From positions 1 to 25,895 of the forward strand of contig JAFZQP010000069.1 in NCBI GenBank assembly GCA_017620345.1: DNA of 25,895 bases, read 5' to 3'. The stretch is from Lachnospiraceae bacterium (GTDB lineage Bacteria; Bacillota_A; Clostridia; Lachnospirales; Lachnospiraceae). How positions within the stretch are numbered: position 1 is the stretch's first letter; every line of letters starts with the position of its first letter. A model generated the notes under the pieces. It saw only the letters and a program-made list of their open reading frames with translations, made no database searches and was not told where the DNA came from. A program made the translations under genes and the position numbers. Below, in pieces: positions 8,094 through 16,458 of this stretch.

Positions 8094-11000
8094 TCACTGC
8101 GTTACAACTTTATAACTCAGGGACTTACTTCCCGTAAATTCTCCCATACCGTAGACCGTGATCTTGTATGATCCCGGCGCACCGTTATCTATACCGGTAA
8201 CGGTTATGTTCGCCTTTCCTTTCTCATATTTTGCCTTGCGAGGATAAATATACTTGTATACCGTTTGCTGGTCCCTTGTTGTGCAGGCCAGTTTAAGTAT
8301 CTCAACCCCCTGCAGTTCACTATCGATAACCAGCACAACATCCTGCGACTGCGTATCCTTAACGCCGCCCTTTGGTATTATGATCTTAGCGTCCTTCAAC
8401 GCTATCTTTTTACCCGGAAGACTCTTTCCTTTTATCTTGACGGTTACGACAGCGGGCTTGTATGAGCCGTACTGTTCCTTATAAGCATCCTTTAACTCTA
8501 ACGCGATGTAGTACGTACCTGCATCGACCAGCATATTACCGGCCACCGGATCGGTCAGGTTCTTGTCGTGATAAGCAACCGGAGCCTTGATATAACCAAA
8601 CGGCACATCACTTCTTCCCGCTTTTAACATCTTGATATTTTTCTCGTTGGCAAACGTCGCGGCTGTGTAACCTGCATCGCGGTAATAGTCACGTGAAGTA
8701 TCCTTAAGAGTAGCTTTAAGCTGATTTTTCTCTTTTGAATACGCGTACACTTTTGTGCGGCATGTACTTCCTTCGACATAATCATATGTCGTGGCTTTGG
8801 CGGGTTTGACCGCTTTTGCCTCTACTTCTATCTCGTATGTTCTATTCGATATGTAAAGTTCCGCAAGAGCTGCGGTCGTTATCTCCGCACCGTCTTTATA
8901 ATAGTGTATCTCATAACCGTTCGCGGGTACCTTTATTCCGCTTGACAACAAAACGTTCGTCTTTAACGTTATACCTTTCTTGGCATTGCTGGAAAGCGGA
9001 ACAAAGAGCTTATCGGTCGTAAGCCTTGCTTCGGAAAAGTCTGCTGGAAGTATCGTGAACTTAATCACATATGACAGTTCCTTATAATTTCCTTTTCCTT
9101 TGATCGTCATTGTGGGCGGCTTTGCGGATGTCGGATCGGCAGCATTCTTGTTGTTCTTATACGTTACCGTATAATCAACATCTTCACAAAGCAGCTTTCC
9201 GTCTTTATCATGGATCACGAGACCTATGACCTTAGATCCTGTCTTGGTTGACGTGGTCGTCACAAGATTCGTTCCGTTATAACGAACGGCTGCGACCGGC
9301 TCTATCTCAACATCGACAGTCCCTTTTTTCTCCGGCGATCCGAACCATATGCCGCCGGGATCTGCAAGGGCAAGTTTGTATGTATCCTCAAGCCGCACAT
9401 TTGCACCGTCAATACTCTTATATCTGGCTGTATCGGTTTCAACCGCATCGAGCGCAACGACAGTGTCATCATCGATCTTCAAAGGTATTGGTATGCCGCT
9501 TTCAGTATCATTGTAGTAGATGAAATAACCCGTCTCCGGATCCACATACAGAGTGGTTGGTTTTCCATCTTTGCGCAGACAGTATTCAAAAGCCTTACAG
9601 TCGACGTTTCTCTCATAAACTACGGGATGCTCTTTTCCATCCTCACCCTTTGAGTACATCTCTACCTGCAGATCCGACGGAGACAGATAATCCCCGTTTT
9701 GTTTTTTTATACCATCCTTCAGGCCGAATCTAACGTACACATTCTGACGATGGCTTCCAAGCATCACATAATTATCGAAAATGTCTCTTGCAAAATACGC
9801 CATTTCATAACCGTCATTACCGACTTCGGCGAGCGAAACATTTCTTCTGACGGTCGGATTGTTTGCAAAACTCATGGTCCCCGCCTTGTATTGATCATGT
9901 TTAGCGGCACTAAACGGTGCAGCATCGTCAAGAGACTCTGCAAAGTTACCTACAAGATCAAAGGGCATACCGGCAAATTCATCAGTTTTGAGCAGACGCC
10001 CAAGAATACCTCCTTCGGTATTATAATTGATATATCCGAGGAATTCTCCTTTATCACTGTCTTTAGCGAAGTGTGCCATGATCAGGAAGACCGCATCCGT
10101 TCCCGCCACCACAGCAGGAAACAGCACCAGTGTCTCGCCGGACACAACATTTTCGTCTTCTCCGAGAGGCACTACAAGCGCAACAGGTGCCACGACGGAG
10201 TCCTGTCTTTCCTGGTCTATAACAAACCACTTGTCGTTCCCATATGAGTACAGAGGTTGTTTCAGTACTCCCTTTTCCCGGTCATAATCATAATTTCCTC
10301 CGGGCACCGAGCCGTAAAACAACGAATTATTATCTTTTACTCTGACCAGTTTCTGTTCAAAATCCGAAAACTGACTTCCGGCAGGATCAATGTCCAGCAT
10401 AAGTGAAGTTATCCCATCATCCTCGACAAGCTTCAGAGTTTCCGTATGCAATCTTCCGTTATAGATATCTTCCGGAATATTTTGAAGACTTTCCGTTGAA
10501 TCTGCAAGAATGCTCACACCATATTTTTGCAGTGCAGCTTTATATGCGTTCCTGATCTGAAATACCGAGACGTCATTATCGTTCAGCTGTTTTCCCGAGA
10601 CATATATCGCCCGTACCAGGCTGAACAGATCAATGTAATTGTTCATCCTGGGCATTTCATTATACGGCGGAACACCAAAGATCCGCTGATCCATCATGTC
10701 CCTGTATGATACCCACGATTGATCGATCAATGATCTGAGTTCCAAATACACGCACAATCCGTTGGATCGGTCCATATCCGTCGTATGTTTCTCATACACG
10801 ACCGCAGCCTTTACAGCCGCCTCAAGAGCATCACCTTTTTCCTTAAGTGACGCCAGCTGTTGCCTGCCATGTTCCGTATCCTTGCCGTAAGCCGTCATGT
10901 ACATGCCAAGGCCTTCTACGATCTTATTCTTAAAGTCGATGATATCCACGACACGCGGATGGACACCACCGTATCCGCGCGTACCTTCATAAGCCGCATG

Positions 11001-12185
11001 GATCACCGTATAGTAATCAAGCGGGTGATGCTTCATCCCATCAAGCAGTTCTGCAAAAAAGCCGTCAAATGCCGTAACAACATCCGCTGTTTTACCAAGG
11101 TCAGTAAGCGCCATCGTCGCATTGTTGGTTCCCTGCACGGCAAAAAAATCCACATAACTGTCAGCGTTTGTCTGTCCGACAGCCTTTATAAGATCATCAA
11201 ATGAAGATCCTTCCTCAAGGCCTCGCGCCTGTGTACACAACTGTTCGATAGTATTATCCCACGGCCAGCCGTCTCCGCCTTCAGTCTGCTCCGATCCCAT
11301 AAGATACCTTGCATATGGCGACCAGGCAATAGTTTCCTCAATACCGGACATAAGACACGCATCATAACCGACAAGGGCCAGTTTATTACCCTTATTGCCA
11401 AAATGATCTGTTGCGGCCATTGTCGGACCTATATGCTCCGTCTTCATCAACACGCCGTACTCTCTTACATCAAGGCCGAATCCGGTATTCGCTCCGCCAC
11501 CGTGATCAAAGAAGAACAGCATGTATTCATCCGCAGGATAGCATTCCACCGTAGAATCAATAAATTCACGAAGCTCTTCATTAACTCCGTTATCATCCGC
11601 CGCGGTCATAGTCCTTGTCCTATGGTTGCCGGTGTCTATTATGGCATCATTCTCCGCACGTTTAAGCGGCGCATCCAGATCAGCCGGAGTAAGTATCCAA
11701 CGCTCATTCTTTGTGAAATCTACGTTGTCGTGTATAAACTCATAATACCCCTTGACCGCATCCGGCATATCGGGATGTGATGCAATGTATTTGTTGTACA
11801 AAGTGTCATAACTCTCTCGTGCCGCATCATCGGGTATACTGCTTCCGCCTGTCTCGACCACGATATTAACATCCGGTCCTTTTTCATCTGATCCTAAAAT
11901 GATACCTTCCATCATCTCCACAATAGTCGATGATGCCCCGAGATTACCTGTCTCAAGATTGGATGCGACCAAATAGAACATTGCCGTGATCTTCTTCTTA
12001 TGGTTTTCCTCTCTTGTATCATCTGTAGGATCAGTGGCAGGTTCCCCGGCAGGTTCCCCATCAATTGCCGAGTTTTCTACAGCCTCGACGATCTCTTCTG
12101 CGTAAACATAGCCTGACGCCGTGTTCACCATCATTATGGTTGCACACAGCAATGCGATAAATTTACGGAATAATGATCTGTTCAT
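8094..12185 (-). CDS. Secreted clostripain-family (C11) cysteine protease with long Ig-like C-terminal region
   Basis: A 1363-aa exported protein. Residues 1-29 form a signal peptide ending VYA. An acidic Pro/Thr/Asp-rich linker (about 30-62) follows, then the C11 catalytic domain. Catalytic His228 lies in FFFDHGGG and Cys277 in VGYDACLMS, the standard clostripain dyad, which usually cleaves after Arg or Lys. The remaining about 750 residues are beta-rich. From about 940 onward they contain Ig/MBG-like repeats of the type KGKGNYKELSYVIKFTILPADF, common in surface proteins of Lachnospiraceae. No LPxTG motif or C-terminal anchor is visible, so retention at the surface would need another route. 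It starts two bases after the upstream GGDEF stop, with AGGAAGGA overlapping that stop, which indicates translational coupling. Its size is far above the typical catalytic unit. Confidence 0.93.
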   Translation of the reverse strand: MNRSLFRKFIALLCATIMMVNTASGYVYAEEIVEAVENSAIDGEPAGEPATDPTDDTREENHKKKITAMFYLVASNLETGNLGASSTIVEMMEGIILGSDEKGPDVNIVVETGGSSIPDDAARESYDTLYNKYIASHPDMPDAVKGYYEFIHDNVDFTKNERWILTPADLDAPLKRAENDAIIDTGNHRTRTMTAADDNGVNEELREFIDSTVECYPADEYMLFFFDHGGGANTGFGLDVREYGVLMKTEHIGPTMAATDHFGNKGNKLALVGYDACLMSGIEETIAWSPYARYLMGSEQTEGGDGWPWDNTIEQLCTQARGLEEGSSFDDLIKAVGQTNADSYVDFFAVQGTNNATMALTDLGKTADVVTAFDGFFAELLDGMKHHPLDYYTVIHAAYEGTRGYGGVHPRVVDIIDFKNKIVEGLGMYMTAYGKDTEHGRQQLASLKEKGDALEAAVKAAVVYEKHTTDMDRSNGLCVYLELRSLIDQSWVSYRDMMDQRIFGVPPYNEMPRMNNYIDLFSLVRAIYVSGKQLNDNDVSVFQIRNAYKAALQKYGVSILADSTESLQNIPEDIYNGRLHTETLKLVEDDGITSLMLDIDPAGSQFSDFEQKLVRVKDNNSLFYGSVPGGNYDYDREKGVLKQPLYSYGNDKWFVIDQERQDSVVAPVALVVPLGEDENVVSGETLVLFPAVVAGTDAVFLIMAHFAKDSDKGEFLGYINYNTEGGILGRLLKTDEFAGMPFDLVGNFAESLDDAAPFSAAKHDQYKAGTMSFANNPTVRRNVSLAEVGNDGYEMAYFARDIFDNYVMLGSHRQNVYVRFGLKDGIKKQNGDYLSPSDLQVEMYSKGEDGKEHPVVYERNVDCKAFEYCLRKDGKPTTLYVDPETGYFIYYNDTESGIPIPLKIDDDTVVALDAVETDTARYKSIDGANVRLEDTYKLALADPGGIWFGSPEKKGTVDVEIEPVAAVRYNGTNLVTTTSTKTGSKVIGLVIHDKDGKLLCEDVDYTVTYKNNKNAADPTSAKPPTMTIKGKGNYKELSYVIKFTILPADFSEARLTTDKLFVPLSSNAKKGITLKTNVLLSSGIKVPANGYEIHYYKDGAEITTAALAELYISNRTYEIEVEAKAVKPAKATTYDYVEGSTCRTKVYAYSKEKNQLKATLKDTSRDYYRDAGYTAATFANEKNIKMLKAGRSDVPFGYIKAPVAYHDKNLTDPVAGNMLVDAGTYYIALELKDAYKEQYGSYKPAVVTVKIKGKSLPGKKIALKDAKIIIPKGGVKDTQSQDVVLVIDSELQGVEILKLACTTRDQQTVYKYIYPRKAKYEKGKANITVTGIDNGAPGSYKITVYGMGEFTGSKSLSYKVVTQ

Positions 12186-12187
12186 GT

Positions 12188-13645
12188 TTAGTCCTTCCTC
12201 TCGGCCTTCATGGCAACCTTCCTGTCATACATAGCCTTGTCTGCTTTCTTGAAAACATCATCGACCGTCTGGTCGAGATTCTTGTCAAATTTGTGATACC
12301 CGATAGCAGCGGATATTTTCTCCCACGGTTGAAGCGTATCATCCGCCTGCAGTCTGTCCAGATGTGCGTTAAAATCATCTATCAGGCTGTCTACGTTCCT
12401 GTAATCCCTGTTCTTGAGTATGACGATGAACTCATCTCCTCCTGTACGGAATACAGGCGAATGTTCAAACACTTCGCAGACAAGCATACACAGTCTTCTG
12501 ATCGAGATATTTCCCTTTTCATGTCCGTATGTATCGTTTGTCTTCTTCAGGAAGTTAAGATCGATCATCGCAAGACCGAACTCGTCGAATCCGTCTGCAA
12601 GATCCTGAGTGATCTTTTCAGCCTCGTGATCATATGCAAGTTTATTACGTATACCCGTAAGCGAATCCTTGACAGCAAGTGCCTGAAGATGGCTGGCTTT
12701 ATCCTCGGTTTCCTTAAGCGCGATCTTAGTGTCCACAAGCGTATTGATGTTCGTATTCATGTCGGTCTCCATCTGCTTCATGGAAGCAAGGAGCTGACCT
12801 ATCTCATCATTCGATCTTATCTTCAGTTTCTCGAATGCATGATGTTCAACATTGTTCTTTTCCGAGCAATAATTCTTGGCAGTATTAGACAGCATTGCCA
12901 CCGGCCTGATAACACTTGAATTTAAGAATATCCAGGATAATATGATAATTATGACAGTCAGGCCGACCATCAAAAGTGAGATCGTTACGACATAACTTCG
13001 TTCTACGGCCCTGATCTCATTCATGGATACGTCAACACAGGCATAAGTGATGATCTCTCCGTCGTACTCAATGGGACATCCCGCTGTTACAAGCCAGCCG
13101 TACTCATCAGTATTCGTGACCGTAACGGGAAGACTTCCATCCGTTTCATCCGGCCATACACCATCCTCATAAGAATCGACACATCCGGGAGGACATGCAT
13201 CATCATAGGCGGCGTCCAGAATGTATATACCGTGTACGGCACTTTTTCTGTATGTCGTGAAATATACACAGTCAACATTGAAGTTGTTCTGGAACAGTCG
13301 CATCTCATCCCTGAGTTTTGTAAACACAGGCATCTGCTCGATACCGTCATACTTCGACATATATTCGTTCCATTCGTCGGAACCCCACTCCGAACTCGGG
13401 ACGACATCAGAACCGTCTCCGTATATATCCATTACCGCAGTTGTTATCTCATTAACCTCCGCGTGATCGAGCGTAGCGGCAGTGATATTCGCCACCTGTT
13501 GAGCCTTGTCAATATATTCCTTGTCAATGATGTTGGTAGCTATCATCCTTACCGACATTATCGCCAACAGCCCCATCAGGAAACAGATCAGTATGATACC
13601 GATCGAGACTTTGACTTTAAGAGAAACAAAATGCTCCTTCTTCAT
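12188..13645 (-). CDS. GGDEF diguanylate cyclase with extracytoplasmic Cache-like sensor
   Basis: A 485-aa membrane diguanylate cyclase. TM1 is about 11-31 and TM2 about 218-240, flanking an outward sensor of about 185 residues with ends typical of Cache folds (YACVDVSMNEI before TM2). A HAMP-like linker and coiled segment (about 240-325) lead into the GGDEF domain (about 325-485), with DLNFLKKTNDTYGH near 362 and an intact GGDEF at 402-406. The position of the RxxD inhibitory site reads FEHS, so it is absent. The in-frame GTG at 13666 would sit upstream of the ribosome site. ATG 13645 has GGAGG seven bases before it and was chosen. It is the first gene of the operon with the C11 protease, binding lipoprotein and small HD-GYP protein. 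The sensor may report an extracellular small molecule; the ligand is unknown. Confidence 0.92.
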   Translation of the reverse strand: MKKEHFVSLKVKVSIGIILICFLMGLLAIMSVRMIATNIIDKEYIDKAQQVANITAATLDHAEVNEITTAVMDIYGDGSDVVPSSEWGSDEWNEYMSKYDGIEQMPVFTKLRDEMRLFQNNFNVDCVYFTTYRKSAVHGIYILDAAYDDACPPGCVDSYEDGVWPDETDGSLPVTVTNTDEYGWLVTAGCPIEYDGEIITYACVDVSMNEIRAVERSYVVTISLLMVGLTVIIIILSWIFLNSSVIRPVAMLSNTAKNYCSEKNNVEHHAFEKLKIRSNDEIGQLLASMKQMETDMNTNINTLVDTKIALKETEDKASHLQALAVKDSLTGIRNKLAYDHEAEKITQDLADGFDEFGLAMIDLNFLKKTNDTYGHEKGNISIRRLCMLVCEVFEHSPVFRTGGDEFIVILKNRDYRNVDSLIDDFNAHLDRLQADDTLQPWEKISAAIGYHKFDKNLDQTVDDVFKKADKAMYDRKVAMKAERKD

Positions 13646-13686
13646 CCGTTTTCCTCCAATGCTCACCTCATAAGAGTTATTGTTTA

Positions 13687-13715
13687 ATTTTACCCTAATA
13701 ATCGTCGTTCGGCAA
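13687..13715 (-). promoter_or_regulatory. Promoter of the GGDEF-protease-lipoprotein-HD-GYP operon
   Basis: On the minus strand TTGCCG (13715-13710), a 17-bp spacer and TAAAAT (13692-13687) form a sigma-A type promoter. The predicted start near 13680 gives a leader of about 35 nt containing the GGAGG site. It overlaps the last codons of the DNA glycosylase gene, so read-through from upstream is also possible because no terminator is visible between them. Confidence 0.5.
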
Positions 13716-14198
13716 TACTATCACGTCTCTCCAGAAGCTTACCAGACGCTCCATGGTCCATGCAGCATTCGCGGGACTTGTGGATGGCAGACAGACGGCT
13801 TCTGTTTTGATCTTGGGCCCGATGTATTTCTTATAATATTTCTCTGCCGTTCTCCCATTCACAAAAATGTGCTCTATCCTTGCATTATCAAGTATCACTG
13901 AAAGATCGTTTGCCACAACATTCTCTATACTCGAATCAGATGAACCTTTAATATCGCATGATCCGATCACATCCCACAGTGCGATATGATGCCTTGTAAG
14001 AAACAGTTTTTTCTCCGGAACGGAGGCCGGAAGATCATCTTCAAATACTGCGGCAAGCACCTTCCAGAAACGGTTCTGCGGATGTCCGTAGAAAAACATC
14101 TGCTCACGTGATTTTACGGAGGGGAAACTTCCCAGAATGAGTATCCGGGATCCTTCGTCATAAAACGGTTGTATCGGATGTGTAATATGTTCTTTCAT
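13695..14198 (-). CDS. DNA-deoxyinosine / uracil-DNA glycosylase superfamily protein
   Basis: A 167-aa protein of the uracil-DNA glycosylase superfamily, closest in motif to the hypoxanthine (deoxyinosine) glycosylase branch. It has ILILGSFPS near the N-terminus, then YGHPQNRFWKVL, and LPSTSPANA near the C-terminus. Such enzymes excise deaminated bases to start base-excision repair. ATG 14198 overlaps the stop of the preceding gene in an ATGA arrangement and was preferred. A GTG at 14213 would add five residues but has no ribosome site. The preceding gene encodes an alkyltransferase-like protein, so the pair forms a small base-damage repair unit. The specificity (inosine versus uracil) is inferred from motif type and is not certain. 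Confidence 0.85.
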   Translation of the reverse strand: MKEHITHPIQPFYDEGSRILILGSFPSVKSREQMFFYGHPQNRFWKVLAAVFEDDLPASVPEKKLFLTRHHIALWDVIGSCDIKGSSDSSIENVVANDLSVILDNARIEHIFVNGRTAEKYYKKYIGPKIKTEAVCLPSTSPANAAWTMERLVSFWRDVIVLPNDDY

Positions 14199-14827
14199 TT
14201 TCGATTTTTCCACTGATAAATGCCAAGATCGACCTTCCCGTCAGTAACGGTTATCCCCTCTGCCTCCAGGAGCTTTGCCTGCGCTCCCGGTCCGCCGAAC
14301 GCAAACTCTCCGGCCAGCTCACCTTTTGCATTTACGACACGAAAGCATGGAATGTTATCCGGATCCGGATTTTTGTGAAGGGCATTTCCAACCGCCCTTG
14401 CCATTTTTCTGTCACCGGCTATCTCAGCGACCTGCGAATACGTTGCCACATGACCTTTGGGGATCTTTTTTACCGCATCATAGATCCTCTTTGAAGGACT
14501 GTCGCTGATAAGATCGTAGCTCTCCGCGATCATAAGTCTGATATCTTCATCCGGAATGCTCTCATCAAGAATTATCGTGTTCCAATGCTCCTTGTTCTGA
14601 TGGTATCCCGGCATCACGGATTTATAGATCTCGCGCCAAAAGAACGCCTTTTCCGGATCAACCTTTACATTGAGGTTTACATACCCGCCTCTTTCGTATG
14701 TCCAGAGAAAGGCTTTTTTATTTCCTTTATATCTGACCAGCTGCCAGTTTGGATCATGAAACGGGGCATCCGGATATGTATCCGGAAAAGAAAGGCCGTA
14801 TTTTAATGCTTCTTCTCTTGTCTTCAT
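14195..14827 (-). CDS. MmcQ/YjbR domain fused to an O6-alkylguanine-DNA alkyltransferase-like domain
   Basis: A 210-aa two-domain protein. Residues about 1-105 match the MmcQ/YjbR DNA-binding-like fold (WQLVRYKGNKKAFLWTYERG; PEKAFFWREIY; PGYHQNKEHWNTI). Residues about 110-205 match the DNA-binding half of alkylguanine-DNA alkyltransferase: IPKGHVATYSQVAEIAG, ARAVGNALHKNP and the active-site loop IPCFRVVN. The canonical loop is PCHRV. Here the acceptor Cys is kept but the next residue, His, is Phe. It may still transfer alkyl groups, or it may act as an alkyltransferase-like damage sensor. No clear Shine-Dalgarno precedes ATG 14827, which lies 24 bp after the rRNA methyltransferase gene. It overlaps the glycosylase gene by 4 bp. 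Confidence 0.87.
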   Translation of the reverse strand: MKTREEALKYGLSFPDTYPDAPFHDPNWQLVRYKGNKKAFLWTYERGGYVNLNVKVDPEKAFFWREIYKSVMPGYHQNKEHWNTIILDESIPDEDIRLMIAESYDLISDSPSKRIYDAVKKIPKGHVATYSQVAEIAGDRKMARAVGNALHKNPDPDNIPCFRVVNAKGELAGEFAFGGPGAQAKLLEAEGITVTDGKVDLGIYQWKNRK

Positions 14828-14851
14828 TTACGCTATACTATGCTTATTTCT

Positions 14852-16309
14852 CTATCCTTTCGTTTTCTTCAAGGCGCAAATGACCTCCGTATGCACCGTG
14901 CCCGGAAACTGGTCTATCGGGCATATTCTGACGTGAACATAGCCGCCGTTCATAAGGGTTACGAGGTCGCGCGCCAGGCTTGTGGGCTTGCATGATACAT
15001 AGATGATGTTATCGACACCATAATCGATGATGCGCGTAAGAGCCTTCGGATTGATGCCGTCCCGGGGCGGGTCGAGGATTATCAGGTCGGGTTTCTCCTC
15101 GATCTCATCAAGCACCTTTAAGACATCGCCTGCAATGAATTTGCAGTTATGTAAACCATTAGATAGAGCATTCTCATTAGCCGCATCCACCGCTTCTTCA
15201 ACTATCTCAACCCCAATGACAGACTTTGCATTAGTTGACATAAGTTGTCCAATCGTTCCGGTTCCCGAGTACAGATCATAGACCACTCCGGCGTGATCTG
15301 CATATTCGCGAACCTTGGAATACAGCACCTCGGCGGACAATGTGTTAGTCTGGAAAAACGAGAACGGCGTGATCTTGAACCTAAGCCCCAGCACCTCCTC
15401 ATTGAACCAGTCCCGGCCGTACAGCACCTCCGTATGATCATTTGCGATCGCGTCTGCTACCCTGTCATCAACGGTATGAAGTATTCCCGCGATCTTTCCC
15501 GACAGTTTCAGTTCGAGGAGCGAATCCTTCCAGTCCTCAAGAAGGCTGATCTGCGTACAGATCGTCTCGGGCGGAGTCTGCGATGTCGTAACAAGGTCGA
15601 TCAGTATCTCCCCTGTCTTCGCCGCTTTTCTTACAAGCAGGAACCTCAGATATCCTTCATGCGTACGCTTATGGAAGTAGGGCGTATCCTTGCCCCTGAA
15701 GTACGCGAGCGTCTCGGTCAGTATCATGCGAAAATCATTGTCGACGATCCTGCAGCCCCTGACGGTGACTATATCATAAAAACTTCCTCTTTTATGTAAA
15801 CCTAATTCCAGCTCCCCGTCACGACGCGAATCGCCGAACGAGAACTCCATTTTATTGCGATATTCAAACTGCGAAGGGCTCGGGACGATCTCCTCAAACA
15901 GATATCTTATGTCAACCGAGTCGGTGCCTGCATCACTTTTCTCCAGAAACTGCCTCAGCACAGGTTCCAGCAGTGCATGGACCTGCTGATCCTTGATCTT
16001 AAGCTGCTGCTCATACGGCAGCGTCTGATATGAACAGCCCCCGCATGAATCAAAATGCGGGCATGCGCTGTCTGTCTCGATCGGTGCTCTTTCAACGACC
16101 TCAAGCAGAAATCCCTCGCACTGTCCGCTTCTTTTTTTGTTCACACGGAAGCGTATCTTCTGCCCCGGGATAACATTTTTAACTATGCAGACACCCTCTT
16201 CCGGGCATGGCCTGCCGTCTTCCGCCAAAGGTCTGACAACGCCTTTGTTCGGAAACTTTATCTTTTCAACTATGCCTGTGTATTCCTGTCCTTTTTTCAT
16301 ATAACTCAT
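14852..16309 (-). CDS. rlmD: 23S rRNA (uracil-C5)-methyltransferase, RlmD/TrmA family
   Basis: A 485-aa SAM-dependent RNA m5U methyltransferase. The N-terminal TRAM domain (about 1-75) is followed by an iron-sulfur motif with Cys83, Cys89 and Cys92 (ACPHFDSCGGCSYQ), and probably the Cys of VRGCRIVDND. The C-terminal Rossmann domain has VVYDLYSGTGTIGQLM (SAM binding), LIILDPPRDGI and the nucleophile loop YVSCKPTSLARDL. Firmicutes often carry several paralogues (RlmCD, TrmA-like), so the exact target uridine (1939, 747 or another) cannot be fixed from sequence alone. Neither ATG 16309 nor ATG 16300 has a good ribosome site; the longer form is given. The upstream region contains three hairpins. 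The downstream repair genes are likely in the same operon. Confidence 0.9.
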   Translation of the reverse strand: MSYMKKGQEYTGIVEKIKFPNKGVVRPLAEDGRPCPEEGVCIVKNVIPGQKIRFRVNKKRSGQCEGFLLEVVERAPIETDSACPHFDSCGGCSYQTLPYEQQLKIKDQQVHALLEPVLRQFLEKSDAGTDSVDIRYLFEEIVPSPSQFEYRNKMEFSFGDSRRDGELELGLHKRGSFYDIVTVRGCRIVDNDFRMILTETLAYFRGKDTPYFHKRTHEGYLRFLLVRKAAKTGEILIDLVTTSQTPPETICTQISLLEDWKDSLLELKLSGKIAGILHTVDDRVADAIANDHTEVLYGRDWFNEEVLGLRFKITPFSFFQTNTLSAEVLYSKVREYADHAGVVYDLYSGTGTIGQLMSTNAKSVIGVEIVEEAVDAANENALSNGLHNCKFIAGDVLKVLDEIEEKPDLIILDPPRDGINPKALTRIIDYGVDNIIYVSCKPTSLARDLVTLMNGGYVHVRICPIDQFPGTVHTEVICALKKTKG

Positions 16310-16326
16310 TTCATATTAAACGTGAA

Positions 16327-16429
16327 CGTCGGCCCATTTGGATTTGCCTTCGGCAAGGGGCCGACGCTACATGTCAAGTTTTCAGAGAAAACTTGACACA
16401 TTTAATATAGCCGGCTGTAAGCCGGCTAT
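16327..16429. repeat. Cluster of three consecutive inverted repeats (hairpins)
   Basis: The 149-bp gap between the small acidic-tail gene and rlmD holds three adjacent palindromes. The first has a 9-bp stem, CGTCGGCCC (16327-16335) with GGGCCGACG (16358-16366), and a nested TTGCC-TTC-GGCAA hairpin at 16344-16356. The second has a perfect 12-bp stem, TGTCAAGTTTTC (16372-16383) with GAAAACTTGACA (16387-16398), and an AGA loop. The third has a perfect 10-bp stem, ATAGCCGGCT (16407-16416) with AGCCGGCTAT (16420-16429), and a GTA loop. None is followed on either strand by a clear T-run, so classic intrinsic terminators are not obvious. A palindromic extragenic element or a processed RNA structure is possible. 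Confidence 0.85.
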
Positions 16430-16458
16430 GTGATCGATAGAATTATTCGTGATGATAT

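Noticed and set aside
12173..12919. A 248-codon open frame on the plus strand
   Set aside because: It is antisense to the Cache-GGDEF gene, with no recognisable domain.
16327..16429. CRISPR-like or att-like repeat array
   Set aside because: The three palindromes differ in sequence and there are no uniform spacers, integrase gene or direct duplications.
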